Positions 53,795 to 62,747 of a stretch of DNA of 64,000 nt are shown one piece after another. How positions within the stretch are numbered: position 1 is the first letter of the stretch; the number at the start of each line of letters is the position of its first letter. Under the pieces are notes generated by a model that searched no databases, was not told the origin of the DNA, and was given only the letters and a program-made list of their open reading frames with translations. Where the stretch lies: positions 1-64,000 of the forward strand of contig JAKIUC010000003.1 of assembly GCA_021647785.1 (NCBI GenBank). Reading direction: 5' to 3'. The translations under genes were made by a program, and so were the position numbers. The DNA comes from Melioribacteraceae bacterium. GTDB taxonomy: Bacteria > Bacteroidota > Ignavibacteria > Ignavibacteriales > Melioribacteraceae.

Positions 53795-54928
53795 TTACAA
53801 CTTTTGTTTGAATAATTTAATATACTCACTAAACAAATAGTATTTACCTCTTTTTGCTCCTGTAACTTCTTTAAGTATCTCTAACTTTTCCAAATCATCA
53901 ATTAATTTATAAACCGATGGTAGTGATAGTTTTGTTATTTTCTTAGCTTTCTGAGCATCAAGAATTGGTTTTTGAAATAGATTAGATACAATTAGTTGAG
54001 CATTATTAGACCTACTACCAAGTTTTTGAATTTTAATATCAACTTCTTTTTGTAATTTGAGAATTCCATCAAACGTTTTAATGCTTCCTTTTGCTGTTTC
54101 TATAACGCCGACTAAAAAGAACTTAAACCACTGAATCAAATCATTTTTTTCGCGAACACGTGTTAAATTATCATAATATAAAGTTCTGTTTCTCTCAAAA
54201 AAATCCGACAAATACAAAATAGGTTTCTTCAATATTCCTTTTTCTACAAGATAAAGAGTAATCATTAATCTACCAACTCGTCCATTTCCATCTAAAAACG
54301 GATGAATTGTTTCAAACTGATAATGTATTAGTGCAATTTTTAGCAAATCGGGGAAATAATATTCAGTATTGTGTGCAAAATTTTCTAAATCACTCATATA
54401 ATCATTAACCGAATTTTCTACTGGAGGTACAAATGTTGCATCATTTATACTTGCACCTCCTATCCAGTTTTGACTACTTCTAAATTCGCCAGGCAGTTTG
54501 TGCTTTCCGCGAACACCTTTTAATAAAATTTTATGAGATTCTTTCATTAACCTAGTTGAAAATGGAAGTTTTTCTAAACCATCTATTGCTCTATTTAATG
54601 CTGAAACATAATTTTGAACTTCTTCCCAATCATCTCTTTTCTCTTCATTTATGTCTTTTTTCTCTAGTAATGCTTCTTCAATATCTGTTTTTGTCCCCTC
54701 AATTTTGCTAGATTGAGATGCTTCTTTTAACACATGCATACTAATAAATAAATCAATATTTGGAATATATTCAGAATACATATCAAGTCGTCCCAATTCT
54801 CTATCTGCTTGACTTAAAAGATTTAGCAATTCCATGTTTTCAACATGCCATTCCCTATTAATTTTTTCAGGTTGAAAACTTCTATATGTACCTTGATTTA
54901 TATATTTACCAGCAAAAAACTTTTTCAT
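53795..54928 (-). CDS. Fic-domain protein (putative AMPylator) with C-terminal winged helix
   Basis: 377 residues. The N-terminal Fic_N region carries the autoinhibitory helix motif (S/T)xxxE(G/N): SSKIEG at 73-78 with Glu77, marking a class II enzyme. The Fic core (about 125-255) has the complete active site HPFLDGNGRVGR (209-220). The last about 75 residues (KPILDAQKAKKITKLSLPSVYKLIDDLEKLEILKEV) look like a winged helix. Fic enzymes transfer AMP to protein hydroxyls. The winged helix suggests DNA binding and self-regulation through the palindromes upstream. Flanked by direct repeats B and C. Confidence 0.92.
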   Translation of the reverse strand: MKKFFAGKYINQGTYRSFQPEKINREWHVENMELLNLLSQADRELGRLDMYSEYIPNIDLFISMHVLKEASQSSKIEGTKTDIEEALLEKKDINEEKRDDWEEVQNYVSALNRAIDGLEKLPFSTRLMKESHKILLKGVRGKHKLPGEFRSSQNWIGGASINDATFVPPVENSVNDYMSDLENFAHNTEYYFPDLLKIALIHYQFETIHPFLDGNGRVGRLMITLYLVEKGILKKPILYLSDFFERNRTLYYDNLTRVREKNDLIQWFKFFLVGVIETAKGSIKTFDGILKLQKEVDIKIQKLGSRSNNAQLIVSNLFQKPILDAQKAKKITKLSLPSVYKLIDDLEKLEILKEVTGAKRGKYYLFSEYIKLFKQKL

Positions 54929-54959
54929 TTTTCCTCTAAATCTTTAAATAAAGATACTG

Positions 54960-55011
54960 CTTAATTAAGAAATACGCAAAAAACTTAATTAACGGGCTTG
55001 ACTAATTAAGT
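54960..55011. promoter_or_regulatory. Cluster of TTAATTAAG half-sites upstream of the Fic gene
   Basis: CTTAATTAAG (54960-54969) and the inverted pair ACTTAATTA-N11-TAATTAAGT (54983-55011), 32-83 bases ahead of the Fic start. A likely operator region for a winged-helix or other dimeric regulator, possibly Fic itself. Confidence 0.5.
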
Positions 55012-55124
55012 TGCAAAGAATACTTCCCTATTTGAAAACATCAATATTTTTGCAAAGTTTATAACGGCTTTTGGCTAAGGCGTTCACCGTTTATAATTTA
55101 CCTTAATTTATACGCCTAAATGTT

Positions 55125-55275
55125 ACCTGCCCCGCTCTCTTTGCGGGGTTAAAAAATAATTTTGCCAACTTGAACTATTTTTACAAAACTACAACTTTAA
55201 ATACACATTCAAAAACAAAAACGCCCCAGATTGTGGTTCGCAAAAAGATGCTCTCACAATCTAACCTTGTATGTT
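55125..55275. repeat. Dispersed 3'-associated repeat, copy C (upstream of Fic gene)
   Basis: Starts CCTGCCCCGC..TTTGCGGGG, then a diverged stretch, then the core AGATTGTG-GTTCGCAAAAAG..CTCT-CACAATCT whose ends are exact inverted repeats. It follows the 3' end of the coiled-coil gene (55321-55983). At 55049-55084, TTATAACGGCTTTTGGC..AAGGCGTT is another GC-richer stretch. No gene lies in 54929-55320. Confidence 0.8.
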
Positions 55276-55320
55276 ATACCTTTTATTAAAAATCACTCTA
55301 ATATTTACAAAGTATTTTTT

Positions 55321-55983
55321 TTATATTTGTTTAAGGTCAATTCTCATTTGATGTCTAAGTTGAGAAACTTTATCTTCTAGGATTTTGCCAATTTTCATCA
55401 TAGAATTTTTGTTTTTTTCTGCTAACTCTTGATCGTTATTAACATCAATTTTTATTAAGTTGGACATCATATTGCCTGACAATTCAAATAATTGACGATA
55501 TAATTCTTCTATTTCTCCAAGAAGTTTTGCAACTTCATCACTTGCTAAAAGTCTTAAACTATTTGTTTCGGATTGAATTGTATTGAGTTCCTTAAACCCA
55601 TCTATAGTGATTTTTGAAATTTTTTCTGAAAACCGAATAGTTGCTTTTGTTTCTGCACCTATATCATTCTGGGTAGCCGCTGTCAAATATGAAGACATAA
55701 ATTCATTCATAATTGGTAAAAAGACTTTTTCATAGTCGGTTTGGTGTCTATTATGAATTTCATCAATAAGCTTAAAATATAATTCATATTGATTTGCCTT
55801 CATTTCAAACACTTTTTTCCTTCGCTCTAAATCAAGATCAAAAGATTGTCTAAGTTTGACAAGTTCTTTTTCGTGGTGCTTTTTGTTGAAGTATACAAAA
55901 GCTATCCAGCACGCATTTACAACAACAAAAAACATTGCCACATACTCTGGGTTTTCTGAAATAAAATTTAAAATTTCTCTCAT
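55321..55983 (-). CDS. Membrane-anchored coiled-coil protein of unknown function
   Basis: 220 residues from the ATG at 55983 (MREILNFISENPEYV); 11 more upstream codons are less likely translated. One membrane span at about 14-33 (YVAMFFVVVNACWIAFVYF), then a long charged helical region (KKHHEKELVKLRQSFDLDLERRKKVF..) with coiled-coil character to the end. Position in the accessory zone beside Fic and between repeats suggests a cargo gene. Function unknown. Confidence 0.7.
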   Translation of the reverse strand: MREILNFISENPEYVAMFFVVVNACWIAFVYFNKKHHEKELVKLRQSFDLDLERRKKVFEMKANQYELYFKLIDEIHNRHQTDYEKVFLPIMNEFMSSYLTAATQNDIGAETKATIRFSEKISKITIDGFKELNTIQSETNSLRLLASDEVAKLLGEIEELYRQLFELSGNMMSNLIKIDVNNDQELAEKNKNSMMKIGKILEDKVSQLRHQMRIDLKQI

Positions 55984-56114
55984 ATTTGTATTTATTGTTG
56001 TATAACTATACACCAACCCGACGAAACATTTTTGTTTTTCAGAGTGTTATTAAGAAAATCTCTCTCACTAATACTCTTAAATATAATTCTCTTTTTCATC
56101 ATAAGTTTTTTAAT

Positions 56115-56211
56115 CCCGCAGAGCGGGACAAGAGTTAATTCTCCACCCTTGGGGCGAAATAAAAATTCCGATTGATACTCCGTCCGTTTGCGGCGGGGTA
56201 GTTCATTTTAA
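56115..56211. mobile_element. About 100-bp palindromic insert present in one of two duplicated copies
   Basis: Compared with the duplicated region at 46741-46775, this copy carries an extra about 97 bases starting CCCGCAGAGCGGGACAAG and ending GCGGCGGGGTAGTTCA, between matching flanks (ATAAGTTNTTTTAAT and TTTTAATTCTTTC). The TTTTAAT at both edges may be a target duplication. It contains GC palindromes of the family seen elsewhere in the window. Confidence 0.7.
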
Positions 56212-56392
56212 TTCTTTCAAATCAAGAAATGCAAATAATCATAATATCCCGTCACATCAGCTTCCGCAATTACCACTCTGTGCATTTCTTTTGAGTGTTA
56301 AAATAATTAGAAAGCTACTATTATCCCAATATTATTTTTTTTAAAGAATATAATCACGTGGAGAATTTCACTTTTGTTACTATACAATAATG

Positions 56393-57340
56393 TCAAAACT
56401 TCACTCCAAGCATACCTAATATTATAACCCCAACAGAGATTGTAATAATAGAACCGAGTGTTGTTATTGCAATAATATTACCAGTCATTTTTGAATTGCT
56501 CCCCATTGCTTCTGCCATTACAAATGATGCAACGGCTGTTGGTGTGCCCATTAAAATAAATAGGATTATAATATCTTGGTCCTTCAAACCGAATAGAGAG
56601 CCGGCAATAACAGAAATTATTGGAAATAAAATTATTTTATTTGCGGATGCAATGAACGCAAGCCTTGAGGCTGTAAGCAATTTCTTTAAATCTATTGAAG
56701 CACCAATTCCAATTAAGGCTAATGGTAATGCAATATCACTAAGATACTCCAAAGTAATTGTAATGGGGGAAGGTAAATTAATTTCAAAGATAGAGACTGG
56801 AATAGCAAAATAGGCTGCAATAATTAATGGGTTTTTTCCAATTTCTTTTAATGTTTTAATAATACTTCCGCTGCTGGCTTGGTTCATAGGAACAGTTAAA
56901 GCAATTACAGCAAGCACATTAAATATTGGCATAACAAAGGCAAGCAGCATTACTGCTTTACCAAGATGGTCGCTATCAACAATACCAGTTAACATAGCAA
57001 TGCCTACAATTGCATAATTACTTCTGTAGCTTCCTTGTATAAAAGCACCTTTATCTTTAGGGGTTTTGGTAAATATATTTGCAGTAAGCCAGCTAATTCC
57101 GAAAACAAATAATATTAACAGAATTACAATTACAATCAGCTTAGTATCAAACGCAGTATCAATCTCTACACTTGCAAGCTCAAGAAATATTAGTGCTGGC
57201 AACGAAACATTGAAAACAAAGGTGGCAAGCTGTTTAACAAAAACATCACTGATAATATTAATACGTTTAAGAAGAACTCCCAGAAGGATTAACAAAAATA
57301 TTGGCAGAACTATATTGAATAAGAATACTATATTTTCCAT
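56393..57340 (-). CDS. AEC-family transporter
   Basis: 315 residues, about ten membrane spans, the full length of the auxin efflux carrier/malate permease family. N-terminal VLPIFLLILLGVLLKRINIIS, mid-protein RSNYAIVGIAMLTGI, C-terminal SDIALPLALIGIGASIDLKK and LFILMGTPTAVASFVMAEAMG are family blocks. Exports or imports small organic anions; the substrate is unknown. Its ATG follows the manA stop by one base, so it is translated with manA. Two partial copies exist in the window. Confidence 0.92.
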   Translation of the reverse strand: MENIVFLFNIVLPIFLLILLGVLLKRINIISDVFVKQLATFVFNVSLPALIFLELASVEIDTAFDTKLIVIVILLILFVFGISWLTANIFTKTPKDKGAFIQGSYRSNYAIVGIAMLTGIVDSDHLGKAVMLLAFVMPIFNVLAVIALTVPMNQASSGSIIKTLKEIGKNPLIIAAYFAIPVSIFEINLPSPITITLEYLSDIALPLALIGIGASIDLKKLLTASRLAFIASANKIILFPIISVIAGSLFGLKDQDIIILFILMGTPTAVASFVMAEAMGSNSKMTGNIIAITTLGSIITISVGVIILGMLGVKF

Positions 57341-57341
57341 T

Positions 57342-58526
57342 TTACTCTGGTATTGAAACTCTAAATATTGTAGAATTACTTTTAGAATTTATACTGTACA
57401 TATCCATTAGAGCCGGTATTAGCAAGGCTTCACCGCACTTTAGAGTTTTATCATTGATATAACATTCGCCATTAACAGAAAGAATAATTTCGAGTTTGTT
57501 CTTTGTTGAAAAGGAGAAAGAGTTATTGCTAATTTTTATTTTTTCAATTTTAAATTCTTCAAAATCTACTAAATAATGTGTTGTTGATTTTTCTCCATTT
57601 TCTTTCAATATTTTTGGCTTTCCAAAATCGTAAGTTAATATTTTAGTTAGTTGTTGAACATCTTTAAACTTTGGAGTTAAGCCTGCTCTCACAACATTAT
57701 CGGAGTTTGCCATACATTCAACAATATTCCCTTTAAGATATGCGTGAGGTATTCCAGCCAGTGTGTAAATAGCCTCGCCAGCATTGAGGTTTACAACATT
57801 TAGAAAAAAGAGAACAAACAATCCAATGTCTATTCCGTATTGATTATATAAATTCAGAAATAGTTTTTCATCTTCAGAATTTTCACTCTTGTTATTTATC
57901 GCATCAATAAGGGATTCAATTTTGCTTTTAAGTAACTCAACATCTTCCGATTTTTTCATCAACAATGAAAATAATTCCCGCAATCCATCTCTGCTTTTAT
58001 TTATAACAAATTTATTAAATCCATCATCTCCAATAAACTCAAGGAGTTGCGGATATTTTAATATATTCAATTCTATTACATCCAAATCTCTGAACCCTAC
58101 AAGTGCGGATAGAGAATTGAGAGCAATTGCAATTTCCGGTTTATGATTATCGTCAGGATAATTTGCAGAATCATTTTTATGGAGTTCAACAGCTTCCATT
58201 TTGTTTGGATGAGTTTGAATTGATAAGGCACGTTCTGCCGAAAGAATTTTTAAGAGGAATGGGATTTTACTCCCAAATTTTTCTACAATTGATTTCCCTA
58301 ATATTTCGTTTGGGTATTTTTCAACAACCTCTTTTAGATTATGCAGTTTCCCATCGACTAATATTTCAGAACTTAATTTTGGATGATCGCCTATCCAGAG
58401 TTCAGCGTAGGGCTTATCTTCCCCTTCAAACCCTAATAGCTTTGGGATGAATGCTTCTTTTCCTCTTGTTCCCCATTCATAATTTTGAATATAATTTTTT
58501 AATTTATAAGGTTTTGCTTCTATCAT
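57342..58526 (-). CDS. manA: Mannose-6-phosphate isomerase, class I
   Basis: 394 residues. Interconverts mannose 6-phosphate and fructose 6-phosphate, feeding GDP-mannose or glycolysis. Zinc-site blocks of class I enzymes are visible: LSIQTHPNKMEAVELH and DDNHKPEIAIAL, then AGEAIYTLAGIPHAYLKGNIVECMANSDNVVRAGLTPKF with the catalytic region. The C-terminal cupin half is complete. It starts eight bases after the usher stop and abuts the AEC gene, so it is the fourth gene of the minus-strand operon. Confidence 0.95.
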   Translation of the reverse strand: MIEAKPYKLKNYIQNYEWGTRGKEAFIPKLLGFEGEDKPYAELWIGDHPKLSSEILVDGKLHNLKEVVEKYPNEILGKSIVEKFGSKIPFLLKILSAERALSIQTHPNKMEAVELHKNDSANYPDDNHKPEIAIALNSLSALVGFRDLDVIELNILKYPQLLEFIGDDGFNKFVINKSRDGLRELFSLLMKKSEDVELLKSKIESLIDAINNKSENSEDEKLFLNLYNQYGIDIGLFVLFFLNVVNLNAGEAIYTLAGIPHAYLKGNIVECMANSDNVVRAGLTPKFKDVQQLTKILTYDFGKPKILKENGEKSTTHYLVDFEEFKIEKIKISNNSFSFSTKNKLEIILSVNGECYINDKTLKCGEALLIPALMDMYSINSKSNSTIFRVSIPE

Positions 58527-58534
58527 TTATACCT

Positions 58535-61144
58535 CTATTCCAAAATAAAATCGACATTCATTATAATATCTCCATTCTCTATTGGGGATATCGTGAACTC
58601 AATTGGTTCAACTCTTTTTTTAATTCCAATAATTTTCAGTTGCTTCTCATCAACATAAGCAATATAATTACCAGGACGAAGCCCAAAGTAATAATAACTT
58701 CCATCGGAGAAAGTAACAACTGTTTCAACTTTTTCATCATTAATATTTTTTATATATATTTTTATTCCGCCAATATTGCTATAACTATTTCCAATTTTTC
58801 TTGAAACTTTTCCATCAATTTCACCAGCAATATAGAAAGGTATATCAATGTTTTTTACTGTGTTAGGATCTGCCACAAAAGAGAACCGCTTAATGCCGGG
58901 TACTAACAAGGGATTTCTAATTGCAGATTCATCAATATCAACAGAATAAATTGTGTAAGGGTCTAACTCCCTTGCTCTAATAATTCCACTCTCCTCTTTT
59001 TCAATAACTGATGTACCCATCAAAATATTTCCATTCTTAATTATTTCTTCATCTTCATCATATTCACTATTACCATTTGAATCAATATAGAATCTAAAAG
59101 CAGCAGTAGAACGACCAACTTGTAAACGATTGAATCCGTTAACTTCGCTTGAAACTTCATCGTAGGTTAACGAGCCTAATCCACCAAGCCTAAATCCGCT
59201 ATTGGCTAGAGAACTATTAACTTGAATATTCTGCAAGTACAAAATCAGTTGCAACTGGAAGGAATTATCTGATGCTATAAAATTTCTTGCATAACTTACT
59301 TGCAATCTTGCATCACGTTTTATAGTAGTGGATAGACTTATTGTATAATTATCGAACTTATTATTTTGTGTATCATAATATGAACGAAAAGTCATTAAGT
59401 TTCCTGAAAGATATTTGCTTAATCTAAATATAGAACCGAGGAAATAAGAGAATCCAAAATCGAGGTAGTGTCTGTTAACATCAATACCACTGCTAACAGA
59501 TTTTATATAATTGTAATTTAATGATGGGTTAAATCCATCAAGTGAGGCAGAGGTTCCAATTGAATAATCATACAATTCTTGATTATTATTTTTAGCATAA
59601 TTGAATGAACCTCTAATATTAATTTGCTTAGAAGGGAACCTAAATGGTATAAAAAAGTTTGCCCCAAAATCATCTTTCAAATTACTTGGGTTCATATAAC
59701 CTTTGCTAAGATATCGAGTATATTCAAGACCAAATGAAGTTTGAGAAAAGTAGAGAACATCTGCCGCCAATTTAAGATATGCATCCGGAGCAATTGTAAC
59801 ATTAAAAAGATACTCTCCCAAAAACCGAGCTGTAGTTGAGTTATAGAAAATATTTTCAGAAATATCATTCTCTAAATAATGATATCCAACCTCCGTTGTA
59901 ATCCACTCATTTATTCCGTATGCCCCTTTAATAGTAGCTACTTTACTATTGATATTATTAATAGAGCCATAGTTAATGAAATAAATAAATTCATCTGGTC
60001 TCAGCAAATAGTATGGTGTTTGGTACAATCTTGTTTGTTCATAATACTCACCACCAGGTCCATAAAACTTCATCTCTAAAAGAGTAGTTCCATAAGAGAG
60101 TGGCATATCAAAATAGAAATCGCCAACCGCATCTGCCGTTGCTACAGCAATTAGTTGACTGCTAATGTATATTTCAACACTCCAATTTGCACTTGTTTTT
60201 TCATATACTCTCTGCGTTGCATAAGTTTGGCGAGGTTCAACTTGGTCGTTACTAATCTTAATTCCGGTATAGTTAAGAGAATATAAACCATTTAATGAAA
60301 CATCTCCTACTGTAACAGTTCTTAAATATTTATTTTTATCAAATACAAAACGCCATAAAAAATCAATGTTATTAGAATTCGCATTGTCAAAATCTATATT
60401 TCCTGAAGTACTAATTTCACCATCGCCCCCCAATAGTTCTCCACCTAATTTGAAGTTATAAAACCTATTTAAGGTTTGATTATCACCAACACTATATCCA
60501 AAATTATAATCAAAAATAGCACCACCTATAATTTTTCGTTCTCGCGGAAATAATAATTCTGGTCTCTCTTCTTCACTCTTTTTTGAAAAAACATTATATA
60601 GTTTTTCTCTTTCCATTCGTTTAAAAATAGGCATCAATTCTTTAGATTGAAGAGAAGCAACTAAATTTCCAAAATCTGTTTTTATCCCTAATCCAAATAT
60701 TTTTTTATAGAAATCTGCATTAAAATAATAATCAAAATCTGTCTTAAGATAATCCACAAACGTGAAATTACTTGATACATCACTCAAAGTAACTGTATTA
60801 GGATTGAACTCAATTTTAAATGTATTTGATTGATTATTTAAGAAACCAGTTATCTTATTATTTTCAATCTCATTAAATATCTCTAAATTTTCGCAAAATT
60901 CCCGGAATGGGAAATAGAATTCATTTTTGTAATAGTAGGAAATAATTGTGGTGTTTACTAAACCTGCATAAGTCATTTTTAGAAATATCTCATCGGCGTT
61001 TTCGAGATTCTTACTCTCGTTAAATTTAATTTTACCGAGCGAATCTTTTGCAGTTTCAGTTGAATTACTCATATCAATTTGTGCAACAATACTATTAGCC
61101 CAAAAAGTAAATAATATCAGTGAATTTATTAAAAGTATTTTCAA
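58535..61144 (-). CDS. Chaperone-usher pathway outer-membrane usher-like protein
   Basis: 869 residues. Signal peptide 1-22. After an N-terminal domain (about 45-130) comes a long region of amphipathic barrel strands (TVTVGDVSLNGLYSLNYTGI, SLSTTIKRDARLQVSYARNF). It is interrupted near 305-390 by a plug-like sandwich (WSVEIYISSQLIAVATADAVGDFYFDMPL..GTTLLEMKFYGPGGE), as in fimbrial ushers. The C-terminal part (about 775-869) resembles a carboxypeptidase-regulatory/prealbumin-like sandwich. Preceded by chaperone and pilin-like genes on the same strand, which supports the assignment. It differs clearly from gamma-type (PapC) ushers and looks like a divergent clade. Confidence 0.8.
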   Translation of the reverse strand: MKILLINSLILFTFWANSIVAQIDMSNSTETAKDSLGKIKFNESKNLENADEIFLKMTYAGLVNTTIISYYYKNEFYFPFREFCENLEIFNEIENNKITGFLNNQSNTFKIEFNPNTVTLSDVSSNFTFVDYLKTDFDYYFNADFYKKIFGLGIKTDFGNLVASLQSKELMPIFKRMEREKLYNVFSKKSEEERPELLFPRERKIIGGAIFDYNFGYSVGDNQTLNRFYNFKLGGELLGGDGEISTSGNIDFDNANSNNIDFLWRFVFDKNKYLRTVTVGDVSLNGLYSLNYTGIKISNDQVEPRQTYATQRVYEKTSANWSVEIYISSQLIAVATADAVGDFYFDMPLSYGTTLLEMKFYGPGGEYYEQTRLYQTPYYLLRPDEFIYFINYGSINNINSKVATIKGAYGINEWITTEVGYHYLENDISENIFYNSTTARFLGEYLFNVTIAPDAYLKLAADVLYFSQTSFGLEYTRYLSKGYMNPSNLKDDFGANFFIPFRFPSKQINIRGSFNYAKNNNQELYDYSIGTSASLDGFNPSLNYNYIKSVSSGIDVNRHYLDFGFSYFLGSIFRLSKYLSGNLMTFRSYYDTQNNKFDNYTISLSTTIKRDARLQVSYARNFIASDNSFQLQLILYLQNIQVNSSLANSGFRLGGLGSLTYDEVSSEVNGFNRLQVGRSTAAFRFYIDSNGNSEYDEDEEIIKNGNILMGTSVIEKEESGIIRARELDPYTIYSVDIDESAIRNPLLVPGIKRFSFVADPNTVKNIDIPFYIAGEIDGKVSRKIGNSYSNIGGIKIYIKNINDEKVETVVTFSDGSYYYFGLRPGNYIAYVDEKQLKIIGIKKRVEPIEFTISPIENGDIIMNVDFILE

Positions 61145-61176
61145 AGTGTACTACTGCTAAGTTAAGGTTATTATGT

Positions 61177-61207
61177 TGTATAAAAAACCTTCAAGGTTTT
61201 TTATACA
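61177..61207. repeat. Perfect palindrome between chaperone and usher genes
   Basis: TGTATAAAAAACCTT, C, AAGGTTTTTTATACA: 15-base exact arms. A related half (CAAAAACCTTGAAGGTTGG) lies at 61262-61280. It could act as an attenuator inside the operon or be a mobile palindrome. Confidence 0.75.
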
Positions 61208-61330
61208 CAAAATGGACTACTGATTAAAATTGACTAAATATATAATAGAAACTTCTTTATTCAAAAACCTTGAAGGTTGGTCACATCGAGATTTTCAATT
61301 TATATCCGTCATATTACAATTAACACAACA

Positions 61331-62158
61331 CTACTTTTGTAAGGGGTAATTAAACTCTAACTCTTTCTTATATGTAAACTTATCAGGCACCATTCTACTC
61401 TTGGGTATATCTTCTTTTTCGTTAAAAAGTATTTCAAGTTCAACTCTATATTTCCCTGGTTCCAAATTTTCAAGCGGAAAATCAATTCTCTTTTTCATGT
61501 CGTAATAAACCTGGATGAAATTCTCATCAACAGCAACAGTATCGCCATATTCATTAAATATGCGTGTAATCATATCTCCAAAATATGCCGAATTACCTTC
61601 TCTCTTTATATCCACATACATTTGTAAATTAGTTGAATCACTTTGCAGACTTAAATCTGCTAATTCCAATCCGGTTGTAGCAGTCTCAACTCTATAAATT
61701 ACAGTTGTTACTTGATTAAGCACAAATCTTATTTTTGCTGAAATTCCTTCTTCAAGTGTATCAACTGGTAGCGATTTAGGTGTGGATGAAGTTACCATCC
61801 TCGTCCAATATGTTCCTGGTTCTAAATCCCTTTTTGGGCGAACAGTCATCCTAACTATTTGCTTCTGCTCCGGAACTAATATAAAACTTTTAGGAAATGC
61901 TCTAACCCAATTAGCAATTGATGGAAGCGAGTCTGCAGGGTTCTCAATATATTTCATTGTCCCACTTCCTAACGAATCGGTTGTTGGGTATCCAAAAACA
62001 AAAGAGATATTTATTTCATACTCTTCAAGAGATTTATTTTGAACTAAGAATGTTCCAAACCTATCTTTTTTATCCATGTAAACAATATATGGCGAAATAA
62101 TTACTTGGCTATAAATTGTTGATGCTGCAAATAGAATTATCAAAATATACTTTTTCAT
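61331..62158 (-). CDS. Periplasmic pilus-assembly chaperone-like protein
   Basis: 275 residues. Signal peptide 1-17 (AASTIYSQ). Two Ig-like domains in the PapD layout. The first has VIISPYIVYMDKKDRFGTFLVQNKS as strand A-B and SFILVPEQKQIVRMTVRPKRDLEPGTYWTRM in place of the chaperone signature strands (the Q-IVR-T segment is the donor-strand region). The second domain includes GKYRVELEIL. Expected to fold and cap the pilin-like protein encoded just upstream and hand it to the usher. Confidence 0.8.
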   Translation of the reverse strand: MKKYILIILFAASTIYSQVIISPYIVYMDKKDRFGTFLVQNKSLEEYEINISFVFGYPTTDSLGSGTMKYIENPADSLPSIANWVRAFPKSFILVPEQKQIVRMTVRPKRDLEPGTYWTRMVTSSTPKSLPVDTLEEGISAKIRFVLNQVTTVIYRVETATTGLELADLSLQSDSTNLQMYVDIKREGNSAYFGDMITRIFNEYGDTVAVDENFIQVYYDMKKRIDFPLENLEPGKYRVELEILFNEKEDIPKSRMVPDKFTYKKELEFNYPLQK

Positions 62159-62167
62159 TTTTTCCCT

Positions 62168-62641
62168 TTAATAAGCTACAGTTAAAAGAATGGTACCAGA
62201 ATAAATACCATACGGTAAATCGGATGTTGTTGTTATTGTACCACCCAACCAGAGATATACATTTCTATAGAACCAAACTCGCCTTATTTTTAATACTGAA
62301 TGCGGGTCAAAATTTCTTCTTCCCGATTGACGGTCGTTATATGACCACGATGCCTGAGACTGGTCAAAAGTTATTCGTATTTTGTTACCTCCATTATTTA
62401 ATGTGGTAGGTAAAACAAAATTAACTTGTATATTTCGTCTAAACCATTTGGTATGATAAAAAACAAACTTAGCTGCATTAATATCAGTATCTCTAATAGT
62501 TGACGAATACCCAATAAATACCTCACCAAAATCTAAATCGTTTATTTTAGTGATATAAATATTTTGTGCACTAATGCTTGAAAAGAATGGAAATAATAGG
62601 AATATCAATAATATGGTTTTGAATAGAAATTTATTTTTCAT
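62168..62641 (-). CDS. Pilin-like secreted protein (DUF4402-like)
   Basis: 157 residues from the ATG at 62641 (MKNKFLFKTILLIF), since the signal peptide begins there; 12 further codons are open upstream. After cleavage near SISAQ: ITKINDLDFGEVFIGYSSTIRD..AAKF and the C-terminal GGTITTTSDLPYGIYSGTILLTVAY, the ending pattern of DUF4402/spore-coat-U-like pilins (..G.Y.G...VTV.Y). It would be the subunit assembled by the chaperone and usher encoded 9 bases and about 1 kb downstream. Confidence 0.75.
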   Translation of the reverse strand: MKNKFLFKTILLIFLLFPFFSSISAQNIYITKINDLDFGEVFIGYSSTIRDTDINAAKFVFYHTKWFRRNIQVNFVLPTTLNNGGNKIRITFDQSQASWSYNDRQSGRRNFDPHSVLKIRRVWFYRNVYLWLGGTITTTSDLPYGIYSGTILLTVAY

Positions 62642-62747
62642 GGGTTGAAAATTATCGATTTTTTTGGGAATTAACAATTTAATTGTATTGATACAGCAAT
62701 GTACTAATCAGTTGGATACTTATTAAAAGTAGCCCCAACTGATTGCC

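Noticed and set aside
53592-55275. Firm call of an integron cassette array
   Set aside because: No integrase gene in the window and no clear canonical attC ends; kept only as a hypothesis in the findings.
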